Source of the DNA: Pseudalkalibacillus hwajinpoensis
GTDB taxonomy: Bacteria > Bacillota > Bacilli > Bacillales > Guptibacillaceae
Direction of reading: 5' to 3'
NCBI RefSeq assembly: GCF_015234585.1
Contig: NZ_JADFCM010000001.1
Coordinates: forward strand, 806,001 to 870,000
DNA length: 64,000 bases
Shown: positions 25,348-33,485 of the stretch, piece by piece
Layout of the letters: every line of letters begins with the position of its first letter
Numbering within the stretch: the stretch's first letter is position 1
Notes under the pieces: generated by a model
What the model was told of the DNA's origin: nothing
What the model saw: the letters and a program-made list of their open reading frames with translations, nothing else
Database searches by the model: none
Program-made: the position numbers and the translations under genes

Positions 25348-25911
25348 ATGATACAAACTGATCACGTACTCGATGCAAAGGGCCTAGCGTGCCCGATGCC
25401 AATTGTGAAAACGAAGAAAATGATGAAGGATCTTGAATCAGGAGTCGTTCTTGAAATTCTAGCAACAGATAAAGGATCAAAAGCAGATCTTAAGGCATGG
25501 GCTGACAAAGTAGGGCATCACTATCTTGGAACAATTGAAGAAGGTGACGTTTTGAAACATTATCTTCGTAAGGCTTCAGATGGTGAGACGACACTTGAGC
25601 AGAGTCATCCACATGTGATTTCAAATGCAGATCTTACAGCTAAACTCTCAGATGATGAAATGACGATCGTTGACGTAAGAGAACCAGCAGAATATGCGTT
25701 CAGTCACCTTCCAAATGCGATTTCTTTGCCACTTGGCGATTTAGATAACCGTATGGCAGAGTTAGATAAAGGGAAGAAGATTTATGTAGTTTGTCGTACA
25801 GGTACAAGAAGCGATCTTGCGGCTCAAAAGTTATCTGAAAATGGCTATGATGTGATCAATGTTGTGCCAGGAATGTCCGAGTGGGATGGTCCTACTACAT
25901 CTGATCTTTAG
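25348..25911 (+). CDS. TusA-rhodanese fusion (YrkF-like)
   Basis: A 187-residue fusion. The TusA domain (1-75) has the sulfur-binding Cys in KGLACPMPIVKTKK, and the rhodanese domain (about 85-185) has loop CRTGTRSD. The fusion implies direct sulfur transfer between the two Cys. It resembles B. subtilis YrkF. ATG 25348 follows AGGAGG. Confidence 0.9.
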   Translation: MIQTDHVLDAKGLACPMPIVKTKKMMKDLESGVVLEILATDKGSKADLKAWADKVGHHYLGTIEEGDVLKHYLRKASDGETTLEQSHPHVISNADLTAKLSDDEMTIVDVREPAEYAFSHLPNAISLPLGDLDNRMAELDKGKKIYVVCRTGTRSDLAAQKLSENGYDVINVVPGMSEWDGPTTSDL

Positions 25912-25922
25912 AAGATAAAAGG

Positions 25923-25941
25923 GCGGGGATTTTTTCCCCGC
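25923..25941 (+). terminator. GC-rich hairpin between the TusA-rhodanese and rhodanese-MBL genes
   Basis: GCGGGGA-N5-TCCCCGC. The T-run starts 11 bases later, so termination is probably partial, or it is an mRNA processing/stability element inside the operon. Confidence 0.5.
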
Positions 25942-25970
25942 GTACAACTTAATTTTTTTTGGAATCATAA

Positions 25971-25986
25971 ATACGGATGGGGGTAT
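25971..25986 (+). promoter_or_regulatory. weak CstR-like site before the rhodanese-MBL gene
   Basis: ATACGGATGGGGGTAT keeps the outer ATAC/GTAT arms and the G-run but has a poor left half. It lies just upstream of the ribosome binding site, the position seen for the stronger sites. Confidence 0.4.
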
Positions 25987-25997
25987 ATGAGGTGGAT

Positions 25998-27113
25998 TTG
26001 AAACAAAAACATGCAAGTGAAGTAGCAAAAAAAGTGATTAATAAGCAAGAGCTTTTTATTCTCGATGTAAGAAATGAAGAAGCTTATGGCGATTGGAAAA
26101 TCGAAGGAGAATCTGTTACGTCTATGAATGTTCCTTACTTCGATTTAATTGACGGCGTTGAAGAGATCCTGCCAAAGCTTCCAAAGGATAAAGAAATTCT
26201 AGTTGTATGTGCAAAAGAAGGTTCTTCGATCTTTGTAGGTGAAGAACTCGTTGAAGCGGGAATGGAGAATGTATCTTATCTTTCTGGCGGAATGAAGGCA
26301 TGGAGTGAATACCTTGAGCCTGTTAAAGTAGGCGATCTTCCGGGAGGAGCACTCTATCAATTTGTTCGCCTTGGTAAAGGGTGTCTTTCATATTTGATTG
26401 AATCAAATGGAGAGGCTGCTATTATGGATGCGAATCGAATGATTGAGAATTACACAACCTTTGCAGAAAACAAAGGTCTTACGATTAAAGCAACATTTGA
26501 TACACATCTTCACGCAGATCACATTTCTGGGGGGAAGTCGTTAGCTGACCAGGTAAATGGAACGTATTACCTTCCAGAAGAAGATGCTGGTGAAGTAACC
26601 TTCGAATATTCAGCACTTAAAGAAGGAACTTCAGTGTCTATTGGAAACGTAACAGTTGAACCGATCTACTCTCCAGGACACACCATAGGAAGTACGTCAC
26701 TTATGATCAATGATGCTTACCTTTTAACTGGTGATATTCTATTTGTTGAATCAATTGGTCGCCCGGATTTAGCTGGCAAAGCTGAAGATTGGGTTCTTGA
26801 CCTTCGCACAACACTTTATAACCGGTATAAAGAGATGGCAGGGGAATTAGTTGTTCTTCCAGCTCACTTCTCAAAAATGGCTGAGCTTGATGAAAATGGA
26901 GCCGTGTCTGCAAAACTCCAGGATCTTTACCAAAAGAATGATGGTCTAAATGTGGAGAAGGAAGAAGATTTCAGAAAAATGGTAACCGAAAATCTTCCTC
27001 CACAGCCTAATGCTTATCAGGAAATTCGTGAAACAAATATGGGGAAAATTACCCCAGATGAAGAAACAAAAAGAGAAATGGAAATTGGACCAAACCGCTG
27101 TGCGGTTAACTAA
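25998..27113 (+). CDS. rhodanese-metallo-beta-lactamase protein (YrkH-like; persulfide dioxygenase-type)
   Basis: A 371-residue protein with an N-terminal rhodanese domain (about 1-105; CAKEGSS loop) and a metallo-beta-lactamase domain (about 120-330; [11 protein letters not shown] metal motif, GHTIGS and LPAHF). It relates to persulfide dioxygenases such as CstB/ETHE1, although CstB has a different domain order. The C-terminus ends [11 protein letters not shown] 25998 follows GAGG; the ATG at 25977 lies inside the CstR-like site. Expected role: oxidation of persulfide sulfur to sulfite or thiosulfate. Confidence 0.87.
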   Translation: MKQKHASEVAKKVINKQELFILDVRNEEAYGDWKIEGESVTSMNVPYFDLIDGVEEILPKLPKDKEILVVCAKEGSSIFVGEELVEAGMENVSYLSGGMKAWSEYLEPVKVGDLPGGALYQFVRLGKGCLSYLIESNGEAAIMDANRMIENYTTFAENKGLTIKATFDTHLHADHISGGKSLADQVNGTYYLPEEDAGEVTFEYSALKEGTSVSIGNVTVEPIYSPGHTIGSTSLMINDAYLLTGDILFVESIGRPDLAGKAEDWVLDLRTTLYNRYKEMAGELVVLPAHFSKMAELDENGAVSAKLQDLYQKNDGLNVEKEEDFRKMVTENLPPQPNAYQEIRETNMGKITPDEETKREMEIGPNRCAVN

Positions 27114-27129
27114 TAAGGAGGAATTACAA

Positions 27130-27357
27130 ATGGATGCACAAAAAACATTAGATACAAAAGGGCTAGCATGCCCAATGCCAATCGTAAAAACAAAAAAAGC
27201 AATGAAAGACATGGAGTCAGGTGAAGTTCTTGAAGTTCAAGCGACTGATAAAGGAGCTCAAAGTGACCTTACTGCATGGGCGAAATCAGGTGGTCATGAA
27301 CTAATGAAGTCTGAAGAAACAGACGGCGTGTTCTATTTCTGGATTAAAAAAGCTTAG
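27130..27357 (+). CDS. TusA family sulfur carrier (YrkI-like)
   Basis: A 75-residue TusA protein (TKGLACPMPIVKTKKAM) nearly identical in its core to the TusA half of the fusion upstream, which suggests duplication. ATG 27130 lies after AAGGAGGA. Confidence 0.9.
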   Translation: MDAQKTLDTKGLACPMPIVKTKKAMKDMESGEVLEVQATDKGAQSDLTAWAKSGGHELMKSEETDGVFYFWIKKA

Positions 27358-27366
27358 TAAATGATA

Positions 27367-27394
27367 GGAGGTACTGGATAAGTACCTCCGTTTT
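27367..27394 (+). terminator. hairpin between tusA and the TSUP gene
   Basis: GGAGGTACT-GGATA-AGTACCTCC followed by GTTTT. It may attenuate expression of the exporter gene. Note the GGAGG in the left arm. Confidence 0.55.
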
Positions 27395-27413
27395 AATGTA
27401 AGGGGTGAACAGG

Positions 27414-28193
27414 ATGGATTTGAGTTTTATAATAACGATTTTTGCAATTGGATTTATTGGATCTTTTATTTCAGGAATGGTTGGAATCGGTGGCTCGATT
27501 ATTAAATACCCGATGCTACTTTATATCCCACCACTACTCGGTTTTGCGGCATTTAGTGCCCACGAAGTTTCTGGTATTAGTGCAGTTCAGGTATTCTTCG
27601 CAACCATTGGTGGTGTTTGGGCTTACCGTAAAGGTGGTTATCTTAATAAGCAATTGATCCTCTACATGGGGGTTAGTATTCTAATCGGTAGTTTTATTGG
27701 AGGATATGGTTCGACCATTATGTCCGAACAGGGAATCAATGTCGTCTATGGACTGCTTGCTGCGATTGCAGCTGTCATGATGTTTATACCGAAAAAAGGC
27801 ATTGATGATATACCGCTTGATCAGGTGAAATTCAATAAACTACTTTCATCAGCTCTTGCCTTTATTGTAGGTATTGGCGCTGGGATCGTTGGCGCCGCAG
27901 GAGCATTCCTTCTCGTTCCGATCATGCTCGTCGTGCTAAAGATTCCGACGCGGATGACGATTGCATCTTCTCTTGCGATCACGTTTATTTCTTCGATAGG
28001 TTCGACGGTTGGAAAACTCGCAACAGGGCAGGTTCTTTTACTTCCTGCTGCGATAATGATTGTCGCAAGCTTAATTGCTTCGCCACTTGGTGCGAATGCT
28101 GGTAAGAAAATAAATACAAAAATTCTTCAATGGGTGCTTGCTGCCCTTATTCTTGGAACGTCTATTAAGATTTGGATTGACCTTCTCTCATAA
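27414..28193 (+). CDS. TSUP family sulfite exporter TauE/SafE (YrkJ-like)
   Basis: A 259-residue protein with about eight membrane spans; [20 protein letters not shown] and its second-half copy [18 protein letters not shown] are the duplicated TSUP motifs. It probably exports sulfite or related oxyanions produced by the persulfide-oxidising genes upstream. ATG 27414 is preferred over GTG 27405, which overlaps AGGGGTGA. Confidence 0.88.
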   Translation: MDLSFIITIFAIGFIGSFISGMVGIGGSIIKYPMLLYIPPLLGFAAFSAHEVSGISAVQVFFATIGGVWAYRKGGYLNKQLILYMGVSILIGSFIGGYGSTIMSEQGINVVYGLLAAIAAVMMFIPKKGIDDIPLDQVKFNKLLSSALAFIVGIGAGIVGAAGAFLLVPIMLVVLKIPTRMTIASSLAITFISSIGSTVGKLATGQVLLLPAAIMIVASLIASPLGANAGKKINTKILQWVLAALILGTSIKIWIDLLS

Positions 28194-28196
28194 TCG

Positions 28197-28248
28197 AAAA
28201 AAGCTGTCTCTCTCATTGCTACATGCAATTTGAGGAGACAGCTTTTTT
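28197..28248. terminator. bidirectional terminator
   Basis: AAAAAAGCTGTCTC/GAGACAGCTTTTTT, a 14-bp outer stem with a 24-base apical region, between the TSUP and CorC-type genes. Confidence 0.82.
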
Positions 28249-29534
28249 TATACTTGTTGCTTAATTTCTAATTCTTTAATCTGATGTCCATCAACTTCAC
28301 GAACTGTAAATTGATAGCCGTCTACGGTAAATGATGTTCCTTGTTCCGGTTCTATATCATGAGTTAAGATCCAGCCACCAATTGTATCCACTTCAGTATG
28401 ATCAATTGATGTTCCGAGTAGCTCATTGATATCACTAATTAAAGCTTTTCCATCGACGATTGTTTGTCCATTTGAATCTTCTCGTATAGGCGCTTTTTCA
28501 TCAAAATCAAATTCATCTTGAATTTCGCCAACAATTTCTTCAAGTATATCTTCCACAGTAACGAGTCCGGCCGTTCCACCATACTCATCGACTACGATCG
28601 CGATATGATTATGACTCTTTTGCATTTTCGCTAGCAGTGTCTTAATATGAGCTGTTTCAATAACGTGATTAATGGGGTGGATGTATTCATTAAGTATAAG
28701 CTCTTCGCCCCATTTGTACTGTGTTAAAATTTCTTTAATGTTTACGACCCCAACGATTTTATCTTTATCCCCATCAGCGACAGGATAACGTGTATATTTA
28801 CCGTTCTTCATGATCTCAAGATTTTCTTCAGTAGTGTTGTCCAAAAATAGACAGGTCATTTCCGTTCTTGGAATCATGATTTCTCGGGCCATTCTTTCAT
28901 CAAATTCAAAGATATTATTCACAAATTCCATTTCGGATTTATTGATTTCCCCACTTTTGTAGCTTTCAGATAAAATGAGTCGAAGTTCTTCTTCAGAATG
29001 GGCTTGTTCATGCTCATTCGCTGATTTAAGACCAAATAACTTTACCACGCCTCTAGCTGAACCATTTAATGCCCAAATAAACGGATACATTATACGATAG
29101 AACCAGATAAGTGGACCAGCTAGAAGTAAACTAACAGCTTCCGCTTTTTGAATTGCAAATGTCTTCGGAGCAAGCTCACCAAGAACAACGTGTAGGAAGG
29201 TTATAATCGCAAAGGCGAGCGCAATCGTAACAGGTGTAGCGATTGAGTCAGGAAGGTTAATAAGCTCAAATAAAGGATGCAGAAGCTGTTCAACGGTTTC
29301 TTCACCAAGCCAACCAAGAGCTAGCGCTGTAATGGTAATACCTAATTGACATGCTGAAAGATACCCATCTAAGTTACCAAGTACCTTTTGAACGGCTTTG
29401 GCTTTCTTATTTCCTTCACTCGCAAGTGCATCTATTCTCGTTCTTCGAATTTTTACGATCGCAAATTCAGATGCTACGAAAAATGCCGTTAATACAATTA
29501 ACAATAGAACAGCAATTACTTTGATTAGTTCCAA
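28248..29534 (-). CDS. CNNM/CorC (HlyC) family membrane protein
   Basis: A 428-residue protein: N-terminal DUF21/CNNM membrane domain (about 1-190; TAFFVASEFAIVKIRRTRID, LGELAPKTFAI), a CBS-domain pair (about 205-330; MIPRTEMTCLF, VVDEYGGTAGLVTVEDILEEIVGEI) and a C-terminal CorC_HlyC domain. Family members such as MpfA/YhdP act in Mg2+ export. TTG 29534 is chosen because it places the first span where relatives have it; GTG 29562-29564 overlaps the ribosome binding site itself. A hairpin separates that site from TTG. Confidence 0.85.
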   Translation of the reverse strand: MELIKVIAVLLLIVLTAFFVASEFAIVKIRRTRIDALASEGNKKAKAVQKVLGNLDGYLSACQLGITITALALGWLGEETVEQLLHPLFELINLPDSIATPVTIALAFAIITFLHVVLGELAPKTFAIQKAEAVSLLLAGPLIWFYRIMYPFIWALNGSARGVVKLFGLKSANEHEQAHSEEELRLILSESYKSGEINKSEMEFVNNIFEFDERMAREIMIPRTEMTCLFLDNTTEENLEIMKNGKYTRYPVADGDKDKIVGVVNIKEILTQYKWGEELILNEYIHPINHVIETAHIKTLLAKMQKSHNHIAIVVDEYGGTAGLVTVEDILEEIVGEIQDEFDFDEKAPIREDSNGQTIVDGKALISDINELLGTSIDHTEVDTIGGWILTHDIEPEQGTSFTVDGYQFTVREVDGHQIKELEIKQQV

Positions 29535-29569
29535 TAAGGCCCTTACAGAGTTGTAAGGGTTCACCTCCT
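29532..29569 (-). promoter_or_regulatory. ribosome binding site separated from its start codon by a hairpin
   Basis: On the minus strand AGGAGGTGA (29569-29561) is followed by a perfect 8-bp inverted repeat CCCTTACA-ACTC-TGTAAGGG (29559-29540) and then CCTTA-TTG (start 29534). Linear spacing from GGAGG to TTG is 29 bases. If the hairpin folds, the remaining unpaired spacer is 9 bases, which is optimal. Confidence 0.55.
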
Positions 29570-29792
29570 ATGTAATAGTTATTGTAACGTTATTATAACG
29601 ATGTTTTCCTCTTTTGGGGTAACGTAAAACAAAAAATTCTACCTCAATGAGAATGTTTGAACGCTCCAGGTTGTAAGAAATAGATTTTATCATTCATAAG
29701 ATGCTATGATCATTTTTGTGACCATACCTCACCAACCTGATAATGATATCGTGAGCGTTTATGTTATAGTTTTTTCAGAATCGGGGTTAATT

Positions 29793-30485
29793 ATGAAAAA
29801 GTCCACCAAACCCTTGATAGGGATAGGAGTATGTCTCCTAATCGTTATTATAATCACCTTTTTAATCAATCCGCCATGGTTGGCTCAAATGCGTTCATTT
29901 ATTTCGCTTGATTCACTCCCTCTTCTCGCTGATTACTTTCGCTCCTTAGGAATATGGGCGCCTGTTATTAGTATTGCTTTAATGATTGCGCAAGGAATTC
30001 TCGCGCCGCTCCCATCCTTTGTCATTACAGCAGCTAACGGTCTCGCTTTTGGAATTCCACTTGGCTTCCTCGTTTCTTGGTCAGGTGGAATGGCAGCTGC
30101 TCTCGTGATGTTTTGGCTGGCAAGGTGGTTTGGAGCCGCATTTGTTGAAAAAGTAACAAAGAAGAGCGACCTTCTTGAGAAGGCCAATCGGTACAGTGGG
30201 AAAAATGGTTTTTTCTTAATACTCGTAGCCAGATTAGTCCCGATTGTATCGTTTGATTTTATTAGCTTTCTTGCAGGGTTAAGTCGCATTTCATTTCGAT
30301 CGTTTGTGTTAGCTACTGCGCTAGGTCAAATTCCTGGAACCATTTTATACACAATTGTAGGTCATGATTTAGCAAACTTAGAAAAATACCAAACGCGGTT
30401 TATATGGGCAAGTGCGATCATCATTGTTCTGCTTATATTCGGGAAAATGAGGTCGAATCGAAAAAAGCTAAGCGGATCAGTATAA
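29793..30485 (+). CDS. VTT domain (TVP38/TMEM64 family) membrane protein
   Basis: A 230-residue protein with about six membrane spans. The VTT/SNARE-associated domain spans about residues 45-190 (SLGIWAPVISIALMIAQG, GFFLILVARLVPIVSFDFISFLAG). DedA-superfamily members may act as lipid scramblases or ion-coupled transporters. I start at ATG 29793 (MKKSTKP); the site before it (GGGG) is weak and a longer in-frame start at 29706 exists. Confidence 0.8.
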   Translation: MKKSTKPLIGIGVCLLIVIIITFLINPPWLAQMRSFISLDSLPLLADYFRSLGIWAPVISIALMIAQGILAPLPSFVITAANGLAFGIPLGFLVSWSGGMAAALVMFWLARWFGAAFVEKVTKKSDLLEKANRYSGKNGFFLILVARLVPIVSFDFISFLAGLSRISFRSFVLATALGQIPGTILYTIVGHDLANLEKYQTRFIWASAIIIVLLIFGKMRSNRKKLSGSV

Positions 30486-30570
30486 ACTTTAGCGGTGCAT
30501 ATTACTTTCTTATCAGCTTCACTGACCTTATGATGTAGATGAATAACTAAATCAATGGGAGCGATGAAAA

Positions 30571-30873
30571 GTGGCAAAAATCATAGTGATTTATCAAGAA
30601 CCGAAAGATGTCGATGAGTTTAAGAACTATTATGAGAACAATCATATGGCTCTTGTAAAGGATGTTCCGAACGTTACGAATGCTGAAGTTAACTATGTGA
30701 CGGCAGCAATGAATACAGACAAGAACTATTTCTTAACAGCTACTATTGAATTTAGTTCAAAAGAGCAATTAGAAGAAGCAATGCAGTCACCGGCATGGGC
30801 AAAAGTATCAGAAGATGGACAAAACATGATGAAGTTCTTAAATGAGGCTCCATTATTACTTATAACAGAATAG
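30571..30873 (+). CDS. EthD family protein
   Basis: A 100-residue ferredoxin-like fold protein matching EthD: VIYQEPKDVDEFKNYYENNHMALVKDVPNV with the conserved His. It probably forms a dimeric alpha-beta barrel; the function is unknown. GTG 30571 lies after GGGAG. Monocistronic. Confidence 0.82.
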   Translation: MAKIIVIYQEPKDVDEFKNYYENNHMALVKDVPNVTNAEVNYVTAAMNTDKNYFLTATIEFSSKEQLEEAMQSPAWAKVSEDGQNMMKFLNEAPLLLITE

Positions 30874-30879
30874 CAAAGG

Positions 30880-30913
30880 AAAGAGCACTTGAATCTTATT
30901 TCAAGTGCTCTTT
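30880..30913 (+). terminator. EthD gene terminator
   Basis: AAAGAGCACTTGAA-TCTTA-TTCAAGTGCTCTTTT, a perfect 14-bp stem. Confidence 0.88.
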
Positions 30914-30983
30914 TGTTTAAGTTTTTTTCTAGGAGGTAAATAGTTGGTAGGAATAACCAAAGGTGAAGGAGGAGTTTATTAAT

Positions 30984-31601
30984 ATGAAAGCACTATTTCT
31001 AAATTGTTCTCTTAAAACGAGTGAAACGACTTCTAACACGGATGCTCTTTATCAAGAAGCAGAAGCGATTTTTAAGAAAGAGGGAATTGAATCTGAAAGC
31101 ATTCGCATAAGCGATTATAAGATCGCTTATGGTGTTTCGGAAGATGAAGGTCATGGAGATGAATGGCCAGTTATTTTTGAAAAAGTAAAAGAAGCGGATA
31201 TTATCATACTAGGTACTCCTCTCTGGCTAGGTGAAAAGAGTAGTGTCGCTACGCTTGCAATCGAGCGATTATACGGAGGAAGCGGATTAACAAATGAGAA
31301 AGGGCAGTCGTTATACTACAATAAAGTAGGCGGCGTCGTGATTACAGGAAACGAAGATGGTGCTAAGCATGCAGCGGCTTCTGTGCTATACGGGTTTTCT
31401 CATATTGGCATTACCGTTCCTCCAAACGTAGATGCTTACTGGGTTGGAGAAGCCGGACCAGGCGCTTCTTATATCGAAGCGAACGGTCAAAAGAATGACT
31501 TTTCTACCGGTCATGCGAAAACAATGGCGTATAACTTAATTCATTTTGCACGAATCTTTAATGAAAATCCTATTCCTGCTAAAGGGAACACGATGGAATA
31601 A
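30984..31601 (+). CDS. flavodoxin-fold NAD(P)H-dependent oxidoreductase
   Basis: A 205-residue FMN reductase-like protein: MKALFLNCSLKTSETTSNTD is the FMN phosphate loop, and IIILGTPLWLGEKSS and GGVVITGNEDGAKH are flavin-contact loops. It likely reduces quinones, flavins or azo/nitro compounds. ATG 30984 follows AAGGAGGAG. Confidence 0.85.
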   Translation: MKALFLNCSLKTSETTSNTDALYQEAEAIFKKEGIESESIRISDYKIAYGVSEDEGHGDEWPVIFEKVKEADIIILGTPLWLGEKSSVATLAIERLYGGSGLTNEKGQSLYYNKVGGVVITGNEDGAKHAAASVLYGFSHIGITVPPNVDAYWVGEAGPGASYIEANGQKNDFSTGHAKTMAYNLIHFARIFNENPIPAKGNTME

Positions 31602-31612
31602 TGCAATGAGCT

Positions 31613-31646
31613 AAGCCTCTTCCAATAGGAAGGGGCTTTTTTTTAG
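31613..31646 (+). terminator. terminator of the flavodoxin-fold gene
   Basis: AAGCCTCTTCC-AATA-GGAAGGGGCTT (one G-T pair) followed by a long T-run. Confidence 0.85.
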
Positions 31647-31732
31647 GCTATGGTAATGATTGTTGAATGACGGCTCATTCGAGATCTCAATAAGATGATC
31701 TGGTTATGAATTGGAAAACGAGAACGCGAATT

Positions 31733-31761
31733 CACCGGCGCGCCCAGAGTCACATATGTTA
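31733..31761 (+). promoter_or_regulatory. SigK-like promoter upstream of the tiny membrane protein genes
   Basis: CACC (31733-31736), 16-bp spacer and CATATGTTA (31753-31761), which fits the mother-cell SigK pattern AC-N16-CATANNNTA. A second CATATAGTA (31940-31948) precedes the next gene but with a poor -35. Confidence 0.45.
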
Positions 31762-31789
31762 TTAAACGACCAAATACGGGGGGATCTCA

Positions 31790-31867
31790 GTGGATGAACT
31801 GATTTTGTTTCTGATTCTTTTCATTCTTCTTGTCATTATTTTACTTGCTGTAGCAGGCATTATTTAA
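31790..31867 (+). CDS. tiny membrane protein, 25 residues
   Basis: GTG 31790, behind GGGGGGA, opens a 25-residue reading frame MDELILFLILFILLVIILL...II, almost entirely one membrane helix. It resembles the tiny TM proteins of Bacillus and sits 110 bp upstream of two YjcZ-type genes. A SigK-like promoter upstream suggests sporulation. Confidence 0.55.
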   Translation: MDELILFLILFILLVIILLAVAGII

Positions 31868-31979
31868 GCGTGACAAATAAGTAGAAATGATAATTCTATC
31901 TAACTATGGACACCAGCCTAATCCTTCTTTTTCTTACGACATATAGTATTAGTAACCTTCCAGGAAAGGGGGTTTTCTA

Positions 31980-32165
31980 ATGAGTGGTGGAAAAGAGCAA
32001 GGGCATGGCGGAGGCTACGGTAAAGGCTTTGCGTTGATCGTAGTATTGTTTATTCTTTTGATTATCGTTGGAGCTGCGGCAGTTGGTGGAGCTAACTACG
32101 GCGGTCAGTGTGGTGGTTACGGAAAAGGTGGCTACGGCGGTTACGGCGGAGGATATGGCTACTAA
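31980..32165 (+). CDS. YjcZ family tiny membrane protein with Gly/Tyr-rich tail
   Basis: A 61-residue protein: Gly-rich head, the YjcZ core [18 protein letters not shown], then a tail rich in Gly and Tyr ([13 protein letters not shown]). The tail is longer than in typical 28-residue members and recalls spore-coat glycine/tyrosine-rich segments. AAGGGGG-type site before ATG 31980. Confidence 0.8.
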   Translation: MSGGKEQGHGGGYGKGFALIVVLFILLIIVGAAAVGGANYGGQCGGYGKGGYGGYGGGYGY

Positions 32166-32203
32166 ACCTTTCTTGTTAAATTAGCATGAAGGGAGGGATA
32201 CGC

Positions 32204-32290
32204 ATGAGTTACGGTTATGGTCAAGGTTTCGCGCTAATCGTTGTATTGTTCATTCTTTTGATTATCGTTGGCGCAGTATGGGCTTACTAA
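32204..32290 (+). CDS. YjcZ family tiny membrane protein, 28 residues
   Basis: [19 protein letters not shown] then IIVGAVWAY, the canonical YjcZ (tiny_TM_bacill) sequence. GGGAGGG lies upstream of ATG 32204. It shares its core at DNA level with the preceding gene, so the pair arose by tandem duplication. Sporulation role by family. Confidence 0.85.
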   Translation: MSYGYGQGFALIVVLFILLIIVGAVWAY

Positions 32291-32297
32291 AATAAGC

Positions 32298-32325
32298 AAA
32301 GCACCCGATTCGGGTGCTTTTTCTT
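32298..32325. terminator. terminator between yjcZ-type and purU genes
   Basis: AAAGCACCCG-ATT-CGGGTGCTTT followed by TT; flanking sequence allows use from both sides. Confidence 0.82.
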
Positions 32326-32333
32326 ATGGAACA

Positions 32334-33203
32334 TTATTGAAAAACAATTGTTTTGTTGCCGTGAACAATAACACGCTTTTCAAGGTGCCATTTCACTGCG
32401 CGATAGAGGACGATGCGTTCAATGTCTTTGCCATGTCTTTTCAAATCGTTCACATTATAACGGTGAGTAATACGAGTGATGTCCTGTTCGATGATTGGAC
32501 CTTCATCAAGCTTTGCATTCACATAATGGGCTGTTGCCCCGATAATCTTGACGCCTCGATCAAAGGCCTGTTGATAAGGATGACCACCGATAAAGGCTGG
32601 TAGGAATGAATGATGAATATTAATGATGTCGTTGTGATAAAGGTTAATAATTTCTTCAGGTATGATTTGCATGTACCTTGCAAGAATAACCGTATCGATC
32701 TGTTGCTCTTCAAGTAAATGAAGATGTTCAGCTGTTGCTTGTGCTTTCGAATCTTTTGTCACTGGAACATGATAAAAGGGGATCCCAGCGCTTTCCGTTA
32801 ATTCTTTAAAGTCTAGATGATTACTAATAACCATTCCGATTTCCGCATGTAGCTCCCCCAATTGCCATCTCCATATCAACTCTTGAAGACAGTGATCTTC
32901 TTTCGTAGCAAAAATAGCGAGACGAGTTTTTTTAGAAGAAGCCGTTATGGACCACTCCATTTGAAATGGAGATGCCGTTTCTTCAAAAGCCCTTTTAAGT
33001 TCTCCTAATTGTTCGTTTAATTGAGGGTGGCTAAATTCGATGCGCATAAAAAAGTGTCCCAAAACAGGATCGGTCGAATGCTGGTCAGAGTGAATAATAT
33101 TTGCACCATTTGTGAATAAAAACGTTGAGACAGCTGAAACAATTCCTTCTCTATCTGGGCAAGATATTAATAAAATGCCTTTATCTAAATTTCCCTTCAT
33201 CAT
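32334..33203 (-). CDS. purU: formyltetrahydrofolate deformylase
   Basis: A 289-residue protein: ACT domain (about 8-85; LISCPDREGIVSAVSTFL) and formyl-transferase-like catalytic domain (about 93-280) with NIHHSFLPAFIGGHPYQQA, including the catalytic His, and the Asp in LDEGPIIEQD. It hydrolyses 10-formyl-THF to formate and THF, balancing one-carbon pools. GGAGG lies before ATG 33203. Confidence 0.92.
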   Translation of the reverse strand: MMKGNLDKGILLISCPDREGIVSAVSTFLFTNGANIIHSDQHSTDPVLGHFFMRIEFSHPQLNEQLGELKRAFEETASPFQMEWSITASSKKTRLAIFATKEDHCLQELIWRWQLGELHAEIGMVISNHLDFKELTESAGIPFYHVPVTKDSKAQATAEHLHLLEEQQIDTVILARYMQIIPEEIINLYHNDIINIHHSFLPAFIGGHPYQQAFDRGVKIIGATAHYVNAKLDEGPIIEQDITRITHRYNVNDLKRHGKDIERIVLYRAVKWHLEKRVIVHGNKTIVFQ

Positions 33204-33383
33204 TAGCCTCCATTTATCTAGTAAATATTTTCAATAATACATTATTTCAAGGTAAAGCGCAAAAGGATTTTATGGTCTGAGATCTTTCTGTGAACGGACT
33301 ATTTAAGTTCTATCTTGTTTACCATTGTAATGATGAGAAAAATCATCATGGAGCAATAAGAGGAAATAATAAAAATAAGTAGC

Positions 33384-33403
33384 ATTACTTATAAAAACTT
33401 ATA
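33384..33403 (+). promoter_or_regulatory. upstream copy of the DeoR operator repeat
   Basis: ATTACTTATAAAAACTTATA, identical at 18 of 20 positions to a copy 52 bp downstream in the promoter. Two DeoR-bound sites could support looping. Confidence 0.55.
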
Positions 33404-33428
33404 TAAAATCGAAAACACTTAATAAATA

Positions 33429-33457
33429 TTGATTTATTACTTACGAAAACTTATAAT
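33429..33457 (+). promoter_or_regulatory. deoR-type gene promoter with operator repeat
   Basis: TTGATT (33429-33434), 17-bp spacer, TATAAT (33452-33457). The spacer and -10 contain ATTACTTACGAAAACTTATA (33436-33455), the second copy of the repeat, suggesting autorepression. Confidence 0.65.
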
Positions 33458-33485
33458 GTAAGTGCATGGAAATGAGGTGTAGGAA

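Noticed and set aside
23335..28193. Arsenic or copper resistance cluster because of the CsoR-fold regulator and TSUP transporter
   Set aside because: The regulator has the CstR Cys31/Cys60 pattern without the copper-site His, and all following genes are sulfur-transfer proteins.
29736..29756. Fur-like sequence TGATAATGATATCG near the VTT gene
   Set aside because: Only the left half matches; the right half fits at about 4 of 7 positions, and it lies away from a clear promoter.
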